Assembly: GCA_030682475.1 (NCBI GenBank)
Contig: JAUXOA010000053.1
Coordinates: forward strand, 1 to 64,000
Origin: Rhodoferax sp.
GTDB lineage: Bacteria > Pseudomonadota > Gammaproteobacteria > Burkholderiales > Burkholderiaceae_C
Direction of reading: 5' to 3'
Length of the DNA: 64,000 nt
Under the pieces are notes generated by a model. That model ran no database searches and was not told the origin of the DNA. It was given only the letters and a program-made list of their open reading frames with translations. This document shows positions 1 to 9,102 of this stretch, in pieces (position 1 is the stretch's first letter; each line of letters opens with the position of its first letter). The translations under genes and the position numbers were made by a program.

Positions 1-267
1 TTCCAGGTCGCGAACCCAGGCTTCCAGTGAAATGTCCAGCGCCTTTCTCGATGACAAGCCACAGCCGCGCGCGTCGTAGGTGACGTAGGTATGGCCGCGG
101 CTAAGCTCCCCGATCCAGTGCTGCGAGAACGCGCTGGTGGGGTCGCGCTCGATGTGGGTGAGCCAGGTCGCCGCCTTGACCAGCGGTGGGCCAGATCCAT
201 ACAGCGCCATGGCCAGTTGGGTGCCGTCGCTGTTCTGGCAAAAGCGGATGTCCTGCCGTACCGGCAT
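1..267 (-). CDS. alpha/beta hydrolase-fold protein, N-terminal part (cut by window edge)
   Basis: An open minus-strand frame starts with ATG at 267 and runs off the left edge after 89 codons. It begins MPVRQDIRFCQNSDGTQLA and continues through a GSGPPLVKAATWLTH segment and a YDARGCGLS segment. This is the N-terminal pattern of alpha/beta hydrolases that are often fused to a LuxR-type HTH or an adenylate cyclase domain. The nucleophile elbow and any fused domain lie outside the window, so substrate and full architecture cannot be stated. Upstream at 400-414 is a short dyad, TACCG-ATAAA-CGGTA, that could be an operator. Confidence 0.7.
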   Translation of the reverse strand, partial: MPVRQDIRFCQNSDGTQLAMALYGSGPPLVKAATWLTHIERDPTSAFSQHWIGELSRGHTYVTYDARGCGLSSRKALDISLEAWVRDLE

Positions 268-481
268 GGGGGCCTTTCCTGTTCCGGGCGAGATAGACTG
301 GAAATTCAACCGCATGAGGTCAAGTATCGCACCTTGGCCTGTCATGAAACCCTGCAGTTCACCAGTTGATGCGCTGGTCGACTGGGTAGTTTAGGTATTT
401 ACCGATAAACGGTATAAAACGCGGAAATGATCGCTTCATTTGCAGACCAGGATACGGCCGACTTGTTCGAGGGTAAGAGAC

Positions 482-1156
482 ATTGCCGCAGTGGGCGTGG
501 ACGCGCAGGGCGACAAACACGTGCTTGGCCTGGCACCGGGCAGCAGCGAGAACGCCAAGGTGGTCAAGGACTTGCTGTCAGGTTTGGTTCAGCGCGGCCT
601 TGACCTCAATGTGCCAAGGCTTTGGGTGATAGACGGCTCCAAGGCGCTGCGCTCGGGCATTGAGCAGTTGTGCGGCAAGGACGCCAAAGTGCAACGCTGC
701 CGTATCCACAAAATCCGCAACGTGACTGAGCGACTGCCCAAGGACCGGGCTGAGCAGGCGCGCTGGCTGATGAAACAAGCGTTCAAACTCGATGCTGCCA
801 AAGGCAAACAAAAGATCAGGGAGCTGGCCCGGGACCTCAAGGCCCAGCATCCCGATGCTGCGGCCAGTGCACTCGAAGGCCTTGATGAGATGTTCACCAT
901 TACCGAGCTGGGCATCACTGGCGAGCTGGCACGCTGCCTGGCCACCACCAATGTGATTGAGTCGCCCAACTCGGTGGTGCGCAGAGTCAGCGGCCGGGTG
1001 ACCAACTACAAGGATGCAGAGATGGTCTTGCGCTGGACGGCAGCGGGTTTCCTGGAAGCCGAGAAATCATTCAGGAAGCTGCGCGGCCATGCCGACCTGA
1101 AAATCCTGATAAACAGTCTTCGTCCTGCCACCCAACAACTCAAGAAAGCAGCATAA
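482..1156 (+). pseudogene. IS256-family (mutator-type) transposase, 5'-truncated remnant
   Basis: The frame encodes the C-terminal half of an IS256-family DDE transposase. It has the GVDAQGDKHVLGL strand, the second catalytic Asp in WVIDGSKALRSGI, a CRIHKIRNV helix and the catalytic Glu in TTNVIESPNS. Intact members are about 400 residues; only about 225 homologous residues remain. The N-terminal DNA-binding region and first catalytic Asp are missing. The open frame extends back to ATG 440, but those residues do not look like the family. No matching terminal inverted repeat or target duplication could be recognised, so this is a dead remnant. Confidence 0.8.
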
Positions 1157-1195
1157 TCTTCATGACCACCGACTCAAACCTGCAACTGAGTTCGG

Positions 1196-1312
1196 GACAT
1201 CGCCCCAGCACGCCAAAGTAGCGGTGCCGGTGCGTGCGCGGTGACGGCACCAGGGCGGCGATGCGGGCTATCAGCTCCAGCGGCGTGAGCACCAGGTCAG
1301 TGCGCTGGCCAC
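1196..1312 (-). mobile_element. IS91-like (Y2 family) transposase fragment
   Basis: The minus strand, read without any start codon, encodes DLVLTPLELIARIAALVPSP followed by RTHRHRYFGVLG. This resembles the C-terminal block of IS91-type putative transposases, where a TPLELI-type helix precedes the HRHRYHGVL motif. Both sides are unrelated sequence, so only about 40 codons survive. It abuts the IS256 remnant and ends about 100 bp from the ABC transporter ATPase gene. The stretch 1157-1408 therefore looks like an insertion graveyard with no gene of its own. Confidence 0.55.
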
Positions 1313-1408
1313 TTGGTCGAAGCGACGCAAGCGGCGGCGACCGTGAGGCATCAACGCAACATTCTTGCCGCGACCGACTTCTCCGCGTCGGCCCGGCTTA
1401 GAACCTCC

Positions 1409-2500
1409 TTAATTCGGCAGGTAGCGCAGCTGTGTTGCTTCAATCCCCAGACGCACCTCGGCGCCAGGTTGAAACAGCGACAGGCCGGCGTAATGGGCTT
1501 GATTGGCGACGATGAATTTCTCGCCCACGCGGACCCGGTAGCGCGACAGCTCGCCGAGGAACTCCGAGCTTTCGACGCGGCCGTCGATCCAGATTCTGGC
1601 TGCATCGGGCTGCCCGCCGCGCGCGCGGATAAGTACCGTGTGCGGACGAAAGGCCAGCGTCGTGCGGCCCGGTTCGGGGCGCTCGCCGGAGCAGGGCAGC
1701 AGCAGTTCACCGATGCCGTCGGCGTCAAAGGTGACGCTCTCGCCACGCACCTGGGTCACCCTGCCACCCAGCAGGTTCGCGGTCCCGACAAAGCCCGCAA
1801 CGAAGCGATTGACCGGGCGGTCAAACAGCTCGGAGGCCGCCCCCACCTGCTGCAGCACGCCCAGGTCCAGCACCGCCATGCGGTCGGCCGTGGTCATCGC
1901 CTCCTCCTGGTCATGCGTGACAAAAATTGTCGTCAGACCCAGGGTTCGTTGCAGATTTTTCAACTCCTCGCGCATTTGCACCCGCAGGTTCTTGTCCAGA
2001 TTCGACAGGGGTTCGTCCAGCAGCAGCATCTTCGGCTCGATAACCACGGTGCGCGCCAACGCCACCCTCTGCTGCTGGCCACCAGAGAGCTGGTTCGGCC
2101 GCCTTTGGCCGTACTGCGACAGGCCGACCAACTCAAGTGCGGCGCCCACCTTGCGCCGAATCACATCCTTCGCTTCCCTGCGCTCGACCAAGCCGAAGGC
2201 GACGTTGTCCCAGACCGTCATGTGCGGCCAAAGCGCATAGTTCTGAAACACCATGCCGACATTGCGCAAATGGGGCGGTGTTCCGGTGATGTCCTTGCCG
2301 TCAATCAGCAGTTCGCCGCGCTGATGCTGGTTGAAGCCGGCAATGAGGCGCAGCAGGGTGGATTTGCCGGAGCCCGAGGGACCCAGCAGGGCGAAGAATT
2401 CGCCCGGCTCGATGCGGATGTTGACGTCCTTCAGCACCTCGGTCGCACCGTAGCTCAAGCTGATGTGGCGCGCTTCCAGGGAGACTTGGTTCAGATTCAT
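1409..2500 (-). CDS. ABC transporter ATP-binding protein (Fe3+/2-aminoethylphosphonate type)
   Basis: This 363-residue ATPase energises the importer encoded with the next two genes. It shows Walker A GPSGSGKST at about 40-48, the Q-loop at about 86 (VFQNYAL), the signature LSGGQ at about 138-142, Walker B LLLDEP at about 159-164 and an H-loop in VTHDQEEA. A C-terminal TOBE-like region of about 120 residues completes it, as in FbpC, PotA and PhnT-type ATPases. The start overlaps the permease stop by four bases, indicating translational coupling. The substrate cannot be read from the ATPase. Confidence 0.88.
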   Translation of the reverse strand: MNLNQVSLEARHISLSYGATEVLKDVNIRIEPGEFFALLGPSGSGKSTLLRLIAGFNQHQRGELLIDGKDITGTPPHLRNVGMVFQNYALWPHMTVWDNVAFGLVERREAKDVIRRKVGAALELVGLSQYGQRRPNQLSGGQQQRVALARTVVIEPKMLLLDEPLSNLDKNLRVQMREELKNLQRTLGLTTIFVTHDQEEAMTTADRMAVLDLGVLQQVGAASELFDRPVNRFVAGFVGTANLLGGRVTQVRGESVTFDADGIGELLLPCSGERPEPGRTTLAFRPHTVLIRARGGQPDAARIWIDGRVESSEFLGELSRYRVRVGEKFIVANQAHYAGLSLFQPGAEVRLGIEATQLRYLPN

Positions 2501-4251
2501 GCAGCGATTCCAGTGGGATGAACAGCGCGCACCGGTTCACGCGATTTTTCGATCACCCGGTGCGACAGGTAGGTGCCCACGGCCACCACCGCGACGGCGA
2601 TGACCCCCAGCGCGGCGCCCGGACCACGGCCGGCGATGCTTTGCATGTACAGATAGATGCCGTAGCTCATGGGGGCCTGGCTTTGTGCCGAGGTCAGTAA
2701 AATAGTGGCCGACAACTCCACCGCAGCCGTGATGAAACTGGTGACAAAACCGGCCAGAATACCGCCCATCATCAGCGGCACCATGATGCGTCGTGCCGTG
2801 CTGACCTTGCCGGCGCCCAGGCTGCCGGCGGCTTCTTCCAGCGAGATATGCACCTGCTGCAGCGCCGCCATGCACGAGCGCAGCGCATAGGGCAGCCGGC
2901 GCACGGCGTAGGCGATCATGATCAGGACCCAGGTCGCCACCACCGGCGTGTCGGTGAACGGAATGTTGACACCATGGAACATGCGCAGGTAGCCAATGGC
3001 CAGCACCAGCCCCGGAATGGCCAGCGCGATGGAGGCCAGGTAGTCCAGCCACTGGCGTGCGGGCAACCGGGTGCGGTAGATCAGGTAGGCAATAGCCGTG
3101 CCCAGCACAATGTCCAGCCCGGCAGCCATCAGGCAGTACTTGAGGGTGTTGTAGATCATGCCCTGGGAGTCGGCAAACACCGTGCCGTAGTGCGCCAGGG
3201 TGTAGCTGTCGGGCAGCACCGAGTAGCTCCACACCTTGCTGAACGACATCAGCAAAATGCCGACGTGCGGTGCCAGCGTGATCAGCAGCACCAACACCAC
3301 CCAGCCGTAGGCCAGCACCGATTCCCAGCCACGCAGCGTACGCCGCTGCAGTGAGTTGCCACCCTTTTGCAGCGTCGAATAGTCCCGCCCCTTCATCAAG
3401 CGTGCCGCCATCCACAGCGCCAGGATCGACAGGGCAATCATGATGACGCTGATGACGTAGCCCAGCGGGTCTTCGATACCGATTGATGTGATACGCAGGT
3501 AGGCTTGCGGTGCCAGCATATTGGTCACGCCCATCACCAGCGGCGTGCCCAGATCATCAAACACTTTCACAAACACCAGTGCAGCGCCGGCCAGATAGCC
3601 AGGCAGGGAGAGCGGGAAAATGATGCGCCAAAACAGGCTCCAGCCTTTGGCACCCAGGTTCATGGCCGACTCTTCCATGGCACCGTCGATGTTGCGCATG
3701 GCCGCCACCAGATTGAGCAGGATGAACGGGAAGTAGTGAATGCTCTCGACAAAGGTGACACCTACCAGACCGTCCATGATGGGGATGCCGAATCCAAAAT
3801 ATTCGTTCAACAACAAGTTCATCGACCCGTTGCGCCCAAAAATCAGTTGCAGCGCCACCGCGCCCACAAAGGGCGGCATGATGAGTGGCAGCACGCCCAG
3901 GGTCTGTATCAGCAGCGCCCCGCGAAACTCGAAGCGCACCGTCAGGTAGGCCAGCGGAATGGCAATGAGAGACGCAAAAAACACCGAGGCCAGAGCCACC
4001 AGCAAGCTGTTGACAAACGCTTCCCGCAAGAGCGTCTGCTGAAAAAAGTTGCCGAAGTGCCCCAGGGTGAAGGCACCGGTATCGGTGACAAAGGCGGTGT
4101 AAATCACCAGACCAATCGGCACCAGCAGAAACACCCCCAGAAACGCCAGCACGATACCGGCAAGAGTCCAGTGCCCCCAGGCGATACCCGAACCCGCAGA
4201 ACGCGCCATCGGAGTCCGGGGCACGCCCGGTTCCGCCAAGACAGCAGACAT
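2497..4251 (-). CDS. ABC transporter permease, fused two-domain (FbpB-like)
   Basis: This 584-residue inner-membrane protein has about twelve predicted segments and two binding-protein-dependent transport domains in one chain. The two cytoplasmic EAA-type loops are EESAMNLGAKGW near residue 193 and LEEAAGSLGAGK near residue 470. Single-chain permeases of this build are typical of Fe3+, aminoethylphosphonate and related importers. A GGGAG ribosome-binding site precedes the ATG. Its stop overlaps the ATPase start and it lies 41 bp downstream of the binding-protein gene, so the three form one operon. Confidence 0.88.
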   Translation of the reverse strand: MSAVLAEPGVPRTPMARSAGSGIAWGHWTLAGIVLAFLGVFLLVPIGLVIYTAFVTDTGAFTLGHFGNFFQQTLLREAFVNSLLVALASVFFASLIAIPLAYLTVRFEFRGALLIQTLGVLPLIMPPFVGAVALQLIFGRNGSMNLLLNEYFGFGIPIMDGLVGVTFVESIHYFPFILLNLVAAMRNIDGAMEESAMNLGAKGWSLFWRIIFPLSLPGYLAGAALVFVKVFDDLGTPLVMGVTNMLAPQAYLRITSIGIEDPLGYVISVIMIALSILALWMAARLMKGRDYSTLQKGGNSLQRRTLRGWESVLAYGWVVLVLLITLAPHVGILLMSFSKVWSYSVLPDSYTLAHYGTVFADSQGMIYNTLKYCLMAAGLDIVLGTAIAYLIYRTRLPARQWLDYLASIALAIPGLVLAIGYLRMFHGVNIPFTDTPVVATWVLIMIAYAVRRLPYALRSCMAALQQVHISLEEAAGSLGAGKVSTARRIMVPLMMGGILAGFVTSFITAAVELSATILLTSAQSQAPMSYGIYLYMQSIAGRGPGAALGVIAVAVVAVGTYLSHRVIEKSREPVRAVHPTGIAA

Positions 4252-4292
4252 GAGAACTCCCGTTTACCGTTGATCGTTGGCGAATGAAGCGC

Positions 4293-5624
4293 TTATTTGA
4301 TCAACGCGCCGGCCTGCTCTGCCAGTGTGCGCGCCTTCTCGAAGTTGGTCTTGGCCTTGGTGCTCCACAAGTCTTCCAGCCCGGTCAACTGCTTGGCCAC
4401 CGCCACGTCTTTTTTGTTTTTCTGGAACAACTCAAGAAACTGTACATCCTTAATCATGGACTCTGACACCAGTGGCGAGTAGGCAAAGCTGTGTGCCTGC
4501 TTGAGGAGGTCTGCCGCCTGTGCATTGGGTTTGGCCTTGAGTTTGCGCTCGGCCTCGTGAATGGCTTTGGTGGCAGCCTGCAACTCTTTCAGACGGAACG
4601 TCACCATCTGGTCAAACAGGCTCACCACCACCTGATAACGGTCGCTGGAGAGGTTGGAGTTGAACTGCACCTTGGCGCGTTTGGCAATTTCAAACGCATC
4701 GGGGTAGTTGGCCGGCGCCTTGGCACCAAAAGTGGCGTTGGGCAGAATGGGCAGACGGCTGATCTTGGGGTCAAACAGTATTTCCTGCCCTTCGCGCGAG
4801 AGTGTAAAGGCCATGAACTTTTTGGCCTCCTCCGGGTTCTTGCCACCGGCCACCAGCGCAATGTTGGCCGGCACGACCGCCGTGACAGAGGGGTAATGAA
4901 ACTCCACCGGAAAGCCTGAGTACTTGCCGGCCAGACCAAAGAAGTCGATCACCAGGCCGACGCCGTATTGCCCGCTGTTCACGCCATCGGGTACGGCAAA
5001 GCTGCGGTCTGTGACTGCCGCGCAGTTGCCCGCAATTTGCAGCATCTGGCCCCAGCCTTTTTCCCAACCTTCACCCTGCAAAATGGTCTCTACCGTGAGG
5101 TGCGTGGTGCCAGAACGCGAAGGCGAGGACATCGCAACATGGCCAAAGTACTCGGGCTTGATCAGATCGGCCCATTCGCGCGGCGCCGCAATCTTGTTCG
5201 CCGTCAGGTAGCGGGTGTTCCACATCAGCCCATAACCGGCCAGCGCCTGCCCGTAGTACATGCCCTGGGGGTCGTTCAAGGGATAGTTGCCGACCTTGGC
5301 CGGCGCCTGCGGATTCTTCACCTCTGGTGCCGGCAGCAGCAGCTTGTCGCGCGCCAGCACCTCAAACGCGTCGGGGGCCGAAGCCCACATCACGTCGGGA
5401 CGCTGGCCCACAGGCAGTTCCTTGATGTAGGCAATGCTGGCGGTTGTGTTCTTGTTAAGGACCTCGATCTTGATGCCGGGGTTGCGCGCCTCGAACGCCT
5501 TCTTATAGGCCTCGGTCAGTTCCTTGGGAAAGGACGTGACCACCGCCACCGTTCCGGCCTGGGCCGTGAAAAACGCCGTCATAAGGGTCAGGGTCAGGGC
5601 GCGAACGGCAAATTTTCTTGTCAT
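4293..5624 (-). CDS. periplasmic extracellular solute-binding protein of the ABC importer
   Basis: The ATG at 5624 follows a good GGAAG site and begins MTRKFAVRALTLTLMTAFF, a signal peptide likely cleaved after AQA. An in-frame start 12 codons upstream lacks such a site. The mature protein has the type-2 periplasmic binding fold (VAVVTSFPKELTEAYKKAFE near the start) seen in AfuA/FbpA-like and 2-aminoethylphosphonate-binding proteins. At 443 residues it is about 100 longer than a typical FbpA, with a Lys/Ala-rich helical C-terminal region. It is the first gene of the importer operon. Ferric iron, phosphonate or another organic anion are all possible substrates. Confidence 0.8.
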   Translation of the reverse strand: MTRKFAVRALTLTLMTAFFTAQAGTVAVVTSFPKELTEAYKKAFEARNPGIKIEVLNKNTTASIAYIKELPVGQRPDVMWASAPDAFEVLARDKLLLPAPEVKNPQAPAKVGNYPLNDPQGMYYGQALAGYGLMWNTRYLTANKIAAPREWADLIKPEYFGHVAMSSPSRSGTTHLTVETILQGEGWEKGWGQMLQIAGNCAAVTDRSFAVPDGVNSGQYGVGLVIDFFGLAGKYSGFPVEFHYPSVTAVVPANIALVAGGKNPEEAKKFMAFTLSREGQEILFDPKISRLPILPNATFGAKAPANYPDAFEIAKRAKVQFNSNLSSDRYQVVVSLFDQMVTFRLKELQAATKAIHEAERKLKAKPNAQAADLLKQAHSFAYSPLVSESMIKDVQFLELFQKNKKDVAVAKQLTGLEDLWSTKAKTNFEKARTLAEQAGALIK

Positions 5625-5714
5625 GGGAGCTTCCTGCAGGTTCCAAATTCGTACCCCCAAAACATAACCGAAAAGTGGCGCCGATTGTCTGAGTAGTTAC
5701 CCTGATTTATAAGC

Positions 5715-6938
5715 TCAAACCCGCTCCAATATCACTGCAATGCCCTGTCCGACGCCAATGCACATGGTGCACAGCGCGTAACGCCCGCCCGACTGGTGCA
5801 ACTGGTTCACGGCCGTGATCGCCAGGCGCGCACCGGAAGCACCCAGCGGATGACCGAGCGCAATGGCGCCGCCCCAGCGGTTGACGCGCGGGTCGTCGTC
5901 TTGCAGGCCGAGCAAACGCAACACGGCCAGGCCCTGCGCGGCAAAGGCTTCGTTGAGCTCGATCACGTCCATTTGTTCAATTGTCAGGCCGGTCAGTGCC
6001 AATACTTTTTGCGTGGCCGGTGCCGGGCCGATGCCCATGACGCGCGGTGCTACACCGGTGGTAGCCATACCGACCACGCGGGCACGGGGGGTGAGGCCGT
6101 GCCTGGCGGCGCTGTTCTCGTCGGCCAGCAGCAAGGCACCAGCGCCATCGTTCACGCCACTGGCGTTGCCTGCCGTGACCGTGCCATCCGATCGCACGAT
6201 GGGCTTGAGTTTGGCCAGCGCTTCCAGAGAGGTTTCGCGCGGGTGCTCGTCTTTGCTCACCACCAGCGCGTCCCCTTCGCTACCGGAGGGGTTTTTCTTC
6301 TTCTGGAGAATCGCGACCGGGGTGATTTCGGCATCCAGGTAGCCGGCCTGTTGCGCCGCCACCGCTTTCATCTGACTGGCCAGTGCCATGTTGTCCTGAG
6401 CTGCGCGACTTATTTGGTACTCGGTCGCCACGTTTTCGGCGGTCTCGGGCATGGCATCCACACCGTATTTCTCTTTCATCAGTTTGTTGACGAAGCGCCA
6501 GCCGATGGTGCTGTCATAGACCGCGTTAGTGCGGCTGAAAGCACTCTCGGCTTTGGGCATCACAAACGGCGCGCGGCTCATGCTCTCGACCCCGCCAGCG
6601 ATCATTAACGTAGCTTCACCTGATTTGATGGCACGGGCTGCCGTGCCCAGCGCGTCCAGCCCGGAGCCACACAGGCGGTTCAGGGTGGCGCCCGGCACTT
6701 CCAAGGGCAGGCCCGCCAGCAACGAAGACATATGGGCAACGTTGCGGTTGTCTTCACCGGCCTGGTTGGCGCAGCCAAAGATCACGTCGGTCACGGCCTG
6801 CCAGTCGACATTCGGGTTGCGCACGATGAGGGCTTTAAGCGGGATGGCGCCGAGGTCGTCGGTGCGCACGCTGCTCAAGGCGCCGCCGTAGCGGCCGAAG
6901 GGAGTGCGAATGGCATCGCAAATGAAGGCTTGGGTCAT
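5715..6938 (-). CDS. pcaF: acetyl-CoA C-acyltransferase, 3-oxoadipyl-CoA thiolase type
   Basis: This 407-residue thiolase resembles 3-oxoadipyl-CoA thiolases, which cleave beta-ketoadipyl-CoA to succinyl-CoA and acetyl-CoA in aromatic catabolism. The N-terminus AFICDAIRTPFGRYGGALS and the CANQAGEDNRNVA motif are characteristic. The acylated cysteine is Cys90 in NRLCGSGLDA, the catalytic His is about 363 in GHPLGASGAR, and the second Cys is about 393 in CIGVGQG. I chose ATG 6938, preceded by AGGA, over an in-frame start 27 codons upstream because thiolases begin here. No other beta-ketoadipate genes are adjacent, so the exact substrate is inferred. Confidence 0.8.
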   Translation of the reverse strand: MTQAFICDAIRTPFGRYGGALSSVRTDDLGAIPLKALIVRNPNVDWQAVTDVIFGCANQAGEDNRNVAHMSSLLAGLPLEVPGATLNRLCGSGLDALGTAARAIKSGEATLMIAGGVESMSRAPFVMPKAESAFSRTNAVYDSTIGWRFVNKLMKEKYGVDAMPETAENVATEYQISRAAQDNMALASQMKAVAAQQAGYLDAEITPVAILQKKKNPSGSEGDALVVSKDEHPRETSLEALAKLKPIVRSDGTVTAGNASGVNDGAGALLLADENSAARHGLTPRARVVGMATTGVAPRVMGIGPAPATQKVLALTGLTIEQMDVIELNEAFAAQGLAVLRLLGLQDDDPRVNRWGGAIALGHPLGASGARLAITAVNQLHQSGGRYALCTMCIGVGQGIAVILERV

Positions 6939-7030
6939 GGCATTCGTCCTGGGTAAAGAATTGCATTTTCGCTTAATGCAGATCCTCTTCGCTGAATTGT
7001 GGGCGACAGGGCGCGACAATACGCTCCATC

Positions 7031-7465
7031 ATGTTCTCACCCTCCCAAATCGATGTTCGCCGGTTTTTTTGCTCTGTTTATTCCAAAACCCTCGCCAGTC
7101 AACCGCTAGAGGCTATCGAAATCATAGCAAGTTTGTGGCTTGACGAGCATCCCGAATACCACGCCGATCTGGCCGATGTCGACGCCGCTTTGGCTGCCAT
7201 GCAGCAGGCAGAAGACGGCAAGGCCAATCCGTTCCTGCATCTGTCGATGCACCTGTCGATCAGCGAGCAGTGCAGCATTGACCAGCCGCGCGGCATCCGC
7301 CAAGCGGTGGAGCTGCTGACGCATCGCCGCGATTCACTGCACCTGGCCCACCACGAGGCGATGGATTGCCTGGGCCAGATGATTTGGGAAAGCCAGCGCG
7401 CCGCTCGCCCGCCCGACGGCGACGCCTACCTCGCGTGTGTACAGCGCCACGCCACACGGGACTGA
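7031..7465 (+). CDS. DUF1841 family protein
   Basis: This 144-residue cytosolic protein of unknown function matches the DUF1841 pattern. It begins MFSPSQIDVRRFF, has a HPEYHADL segment, the conserved NPFLHLSMHLSISEQ block with its histidines, a SIDQPRGIR motif and a final CLGQMIWE helix. It diverges from the thiolase gene and converges on cytochrome c4, with only 12 bp between the two stops. No biochemical role is known to me for this family. Confidence 0.8.
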   Translation: MFSPSQIDVRRFFCSVYSKTLASQPLEAIEIIASLWLDEHPEYHADLADVDAALAAMQQAEDGKANPFLHLSMHLSISEQCSIDQPRGIRQAVELLTHRRDSLHLAHHEAMDCLGQMIWESQRAARPPDGDAYLACVQRHATRD

Positions 7466-7477
7466 CACACAACCCAA

Positions 7478-8143
7478 TTAGCGGAACTTCGCTTGCGGCA
7501 CCGTTTTGAGTTCACCCGGCAATGCGCTCACATAATTGGCCAGTTCTTTGAGTTCCGCGTTGGAGAACTGCTTGGCAATACCCCCCATGACGCCGTTGGC
7601 GCGGCCCCAGGTGGACTGACCTTCGGTCTTGTAGGCTTTGAGGGCCACAAACAGATAGTCGGCATGCTGGCCCGCAATCTTGGGGTAGCTGGGGTCAATC
7701 GGTTTGCTGAAGCTCTCGCCATGGCAAGCCACGCAAGCGCCTTTCTTGACCAGCTCGGCGACCTTGGCAGAGGCTGCAGGCGCTTTGGCCGGCAGTTGAG
7801 CGCCTTCAAGCTTGCCATGGGTTTCGTAATAGGCGGCCATATCGGCCATGTCCTGATCGCTCAGGTTATCGACAATGCCGCGCATGGTGGGGTGCTTGCG
7901 CTCGCCTTTTTTGTAAGCGGTGAGTGCCGACACAATGTATTTGGCGCCCTGGCCCGAAATCATGGGAACCTTGTACACCTCGGGGAAGCTGGCCTGATAA
8001 CCCCGGATGCCGTGGCAGCCAATGCAGGCGGCGATTTTTTTCTCGCCGGCTTTGGCATCACCCTTGACCTCCTGGGCATGGGCAGAGAAGACCGTCGCGC
8101 AAGCGAGCAGAAGGACCGACAACGATGACATGAATCTGTTCAT
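7478..8143 (-). CDS. cytochrome c4, diheme periplasmic
   Basis: A signal peptide (MNRFMSSLSVLLLACATVFS, cleaved after AHA) precedes two similar cytochrome c domains. The heme-binding motifs are CIGCH at residues 40-44 and CVACH at 137-141. Methionines that could be the distal ligands follow each motif, for example MISGQ and, in the second half, NGVMGG. The length of 221 residues is normal for the family. The protein should carry electrons in the periplasm to a terminal oxidase and could plausibly accept electrons from the Sox system encoded 3 kb away, although that link is inference. Confidence 0.88.
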   Translation of the reverse strand: MNRFMSSLSVLLLACATVFSAHAQEVKGDAKAGEKKIAACIGCHGIRGYQASFPEVYKVPMISGQGAKYIVSALTAYKKGERKHPTMRGIVDNLSDQDMADMAAYYETHGKLEGAQLPAKAPAASAKVAELVKKGACVACHGESFSKPIDPSYPKIAGQHADYLFVALKAYKTEGQSTWGRANGVMGGIAKQFSNAELKELANYVSALPGELKTVPQAKFR

Positions 8144-8246
8144 TTTTAGAGGACAATCAACCAGTGTTTGAGATAAATCAAACGCCCATTATATCGGCTG
8201 CCAACCCTTTTTTGCCCTTACCCTTAGCAAGCCAGAACCCAGAATC

Positions 8247-9101
8247 ATGAAATTTCAAGGAACCAAAAACTACGTTGCCACCCAGGACTTGATGCTGTCC
8301 GTGAATGCGGCCATCACCCTCAGGCGCCCGCTGCTGGTCAAGGGCGAGCCCGGCACCGGCAAGACGATGCTGGCCGAGGAGGTGGCTGGCGCGCTGAACA
8401 TGCGGCTGCTGCAATGGCACATCAAGTCCACCACCAAAGCCCAGCAAGGCCTGTACGAGTACGACGCGGTGAGTCGCCTGCGCGATTCGCAGCTCTCGGA
8501 CGTGGACGGTGGGGCGCGTGTCAAGGACATCCGCAACTACATCGTCAAAGGCGTGCTGTGGCAGGCCTTCACGGCCGAGCAGCCGGTGGCACTGCTGATT
8601 GACGAGATCGACAAGGCCGACATCGAGTTCCCCAACGACTTGCTGCGCGAAATCGACCGCATGGAGTTCTACGTCTATGAAACCCGCGAGCTGATCAAAG
8701 CCAAAAACCGGCCGCTGGTATTCATCACATCGAACAACGAAAAAGAACTGCCCGACGCTTTTTTGCGCCGCTGCTTCTTTCACTACATCAAGTTCCCCGA
8801 TGCCGACACCATGAAGAGCATTGTGGACGTGCACTTTCCTGGCCTGAAAAAAGAGCTGCTGACGGCCGCCATGAAGACTTTTTATGACGTGCGCAACCTG
8901 CCAGGGCTGAAGAAAAAGCCCTCTACCAGTGAACTGCTGGACTGGCTCAAACTGCTGGTGGCCGAAGACCTGCCGATCGAAGCCCTGCACAGCCAAAATG
9001 ACAAGATGGCGGTGCCGCCGCTGGTGGGGGCGCTGCTCAAGAACGAGCAGGATGTGACGCTGTTCGAGAAGCTGGTGTTCATGAACCAACGCAACCGCTG
9101 A
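8247..9101 (+). CDS. MoxR-type AAA+ ATPase
   Basis: This 284-residue AAA+ protein has Walker A GEPGTGKT at 33-40, Walker B LLIDEID at about 116-122 and an ITSNNEKELP sensor-1 region. It belongs to MoxR-type ATPases, which act as chaperones for maturation of partner complexes, usually with a von Willebrand factor A protein. That partner lies 590 bp downstream (9692-10906). The stop is followed directly by the ATG of the GNAT gene (one base between), so the three genes look like one transcription unit. Confidence 0.85.
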   Translation: MKFQGTKNYVATQDLMLSVNAAITLRRPLLVKGEPGTGKTMLAEEVAGALNMRLLQWHIKSTTKAQQGLYEYDAVSRLRDSQLSDVDGGARVKDIRNYIVKGVLWQAFTAEQPVALLIDEIDKADIEFPNDLLREIDRMEFYVYETRELIKAKNRPLVFITSNNEKELPDAFLRRCFFHYIKFPDADTMKSIVDVHFPGLKKELLTAAMKTFYDVRNLPGLKKKPSTSELLDWLKLLVAEDLPIEALHSQNDKMAVPPLVGALLKNEQDVTLFEKLVFMNQRNR

Positions 9102-9102
9102 A

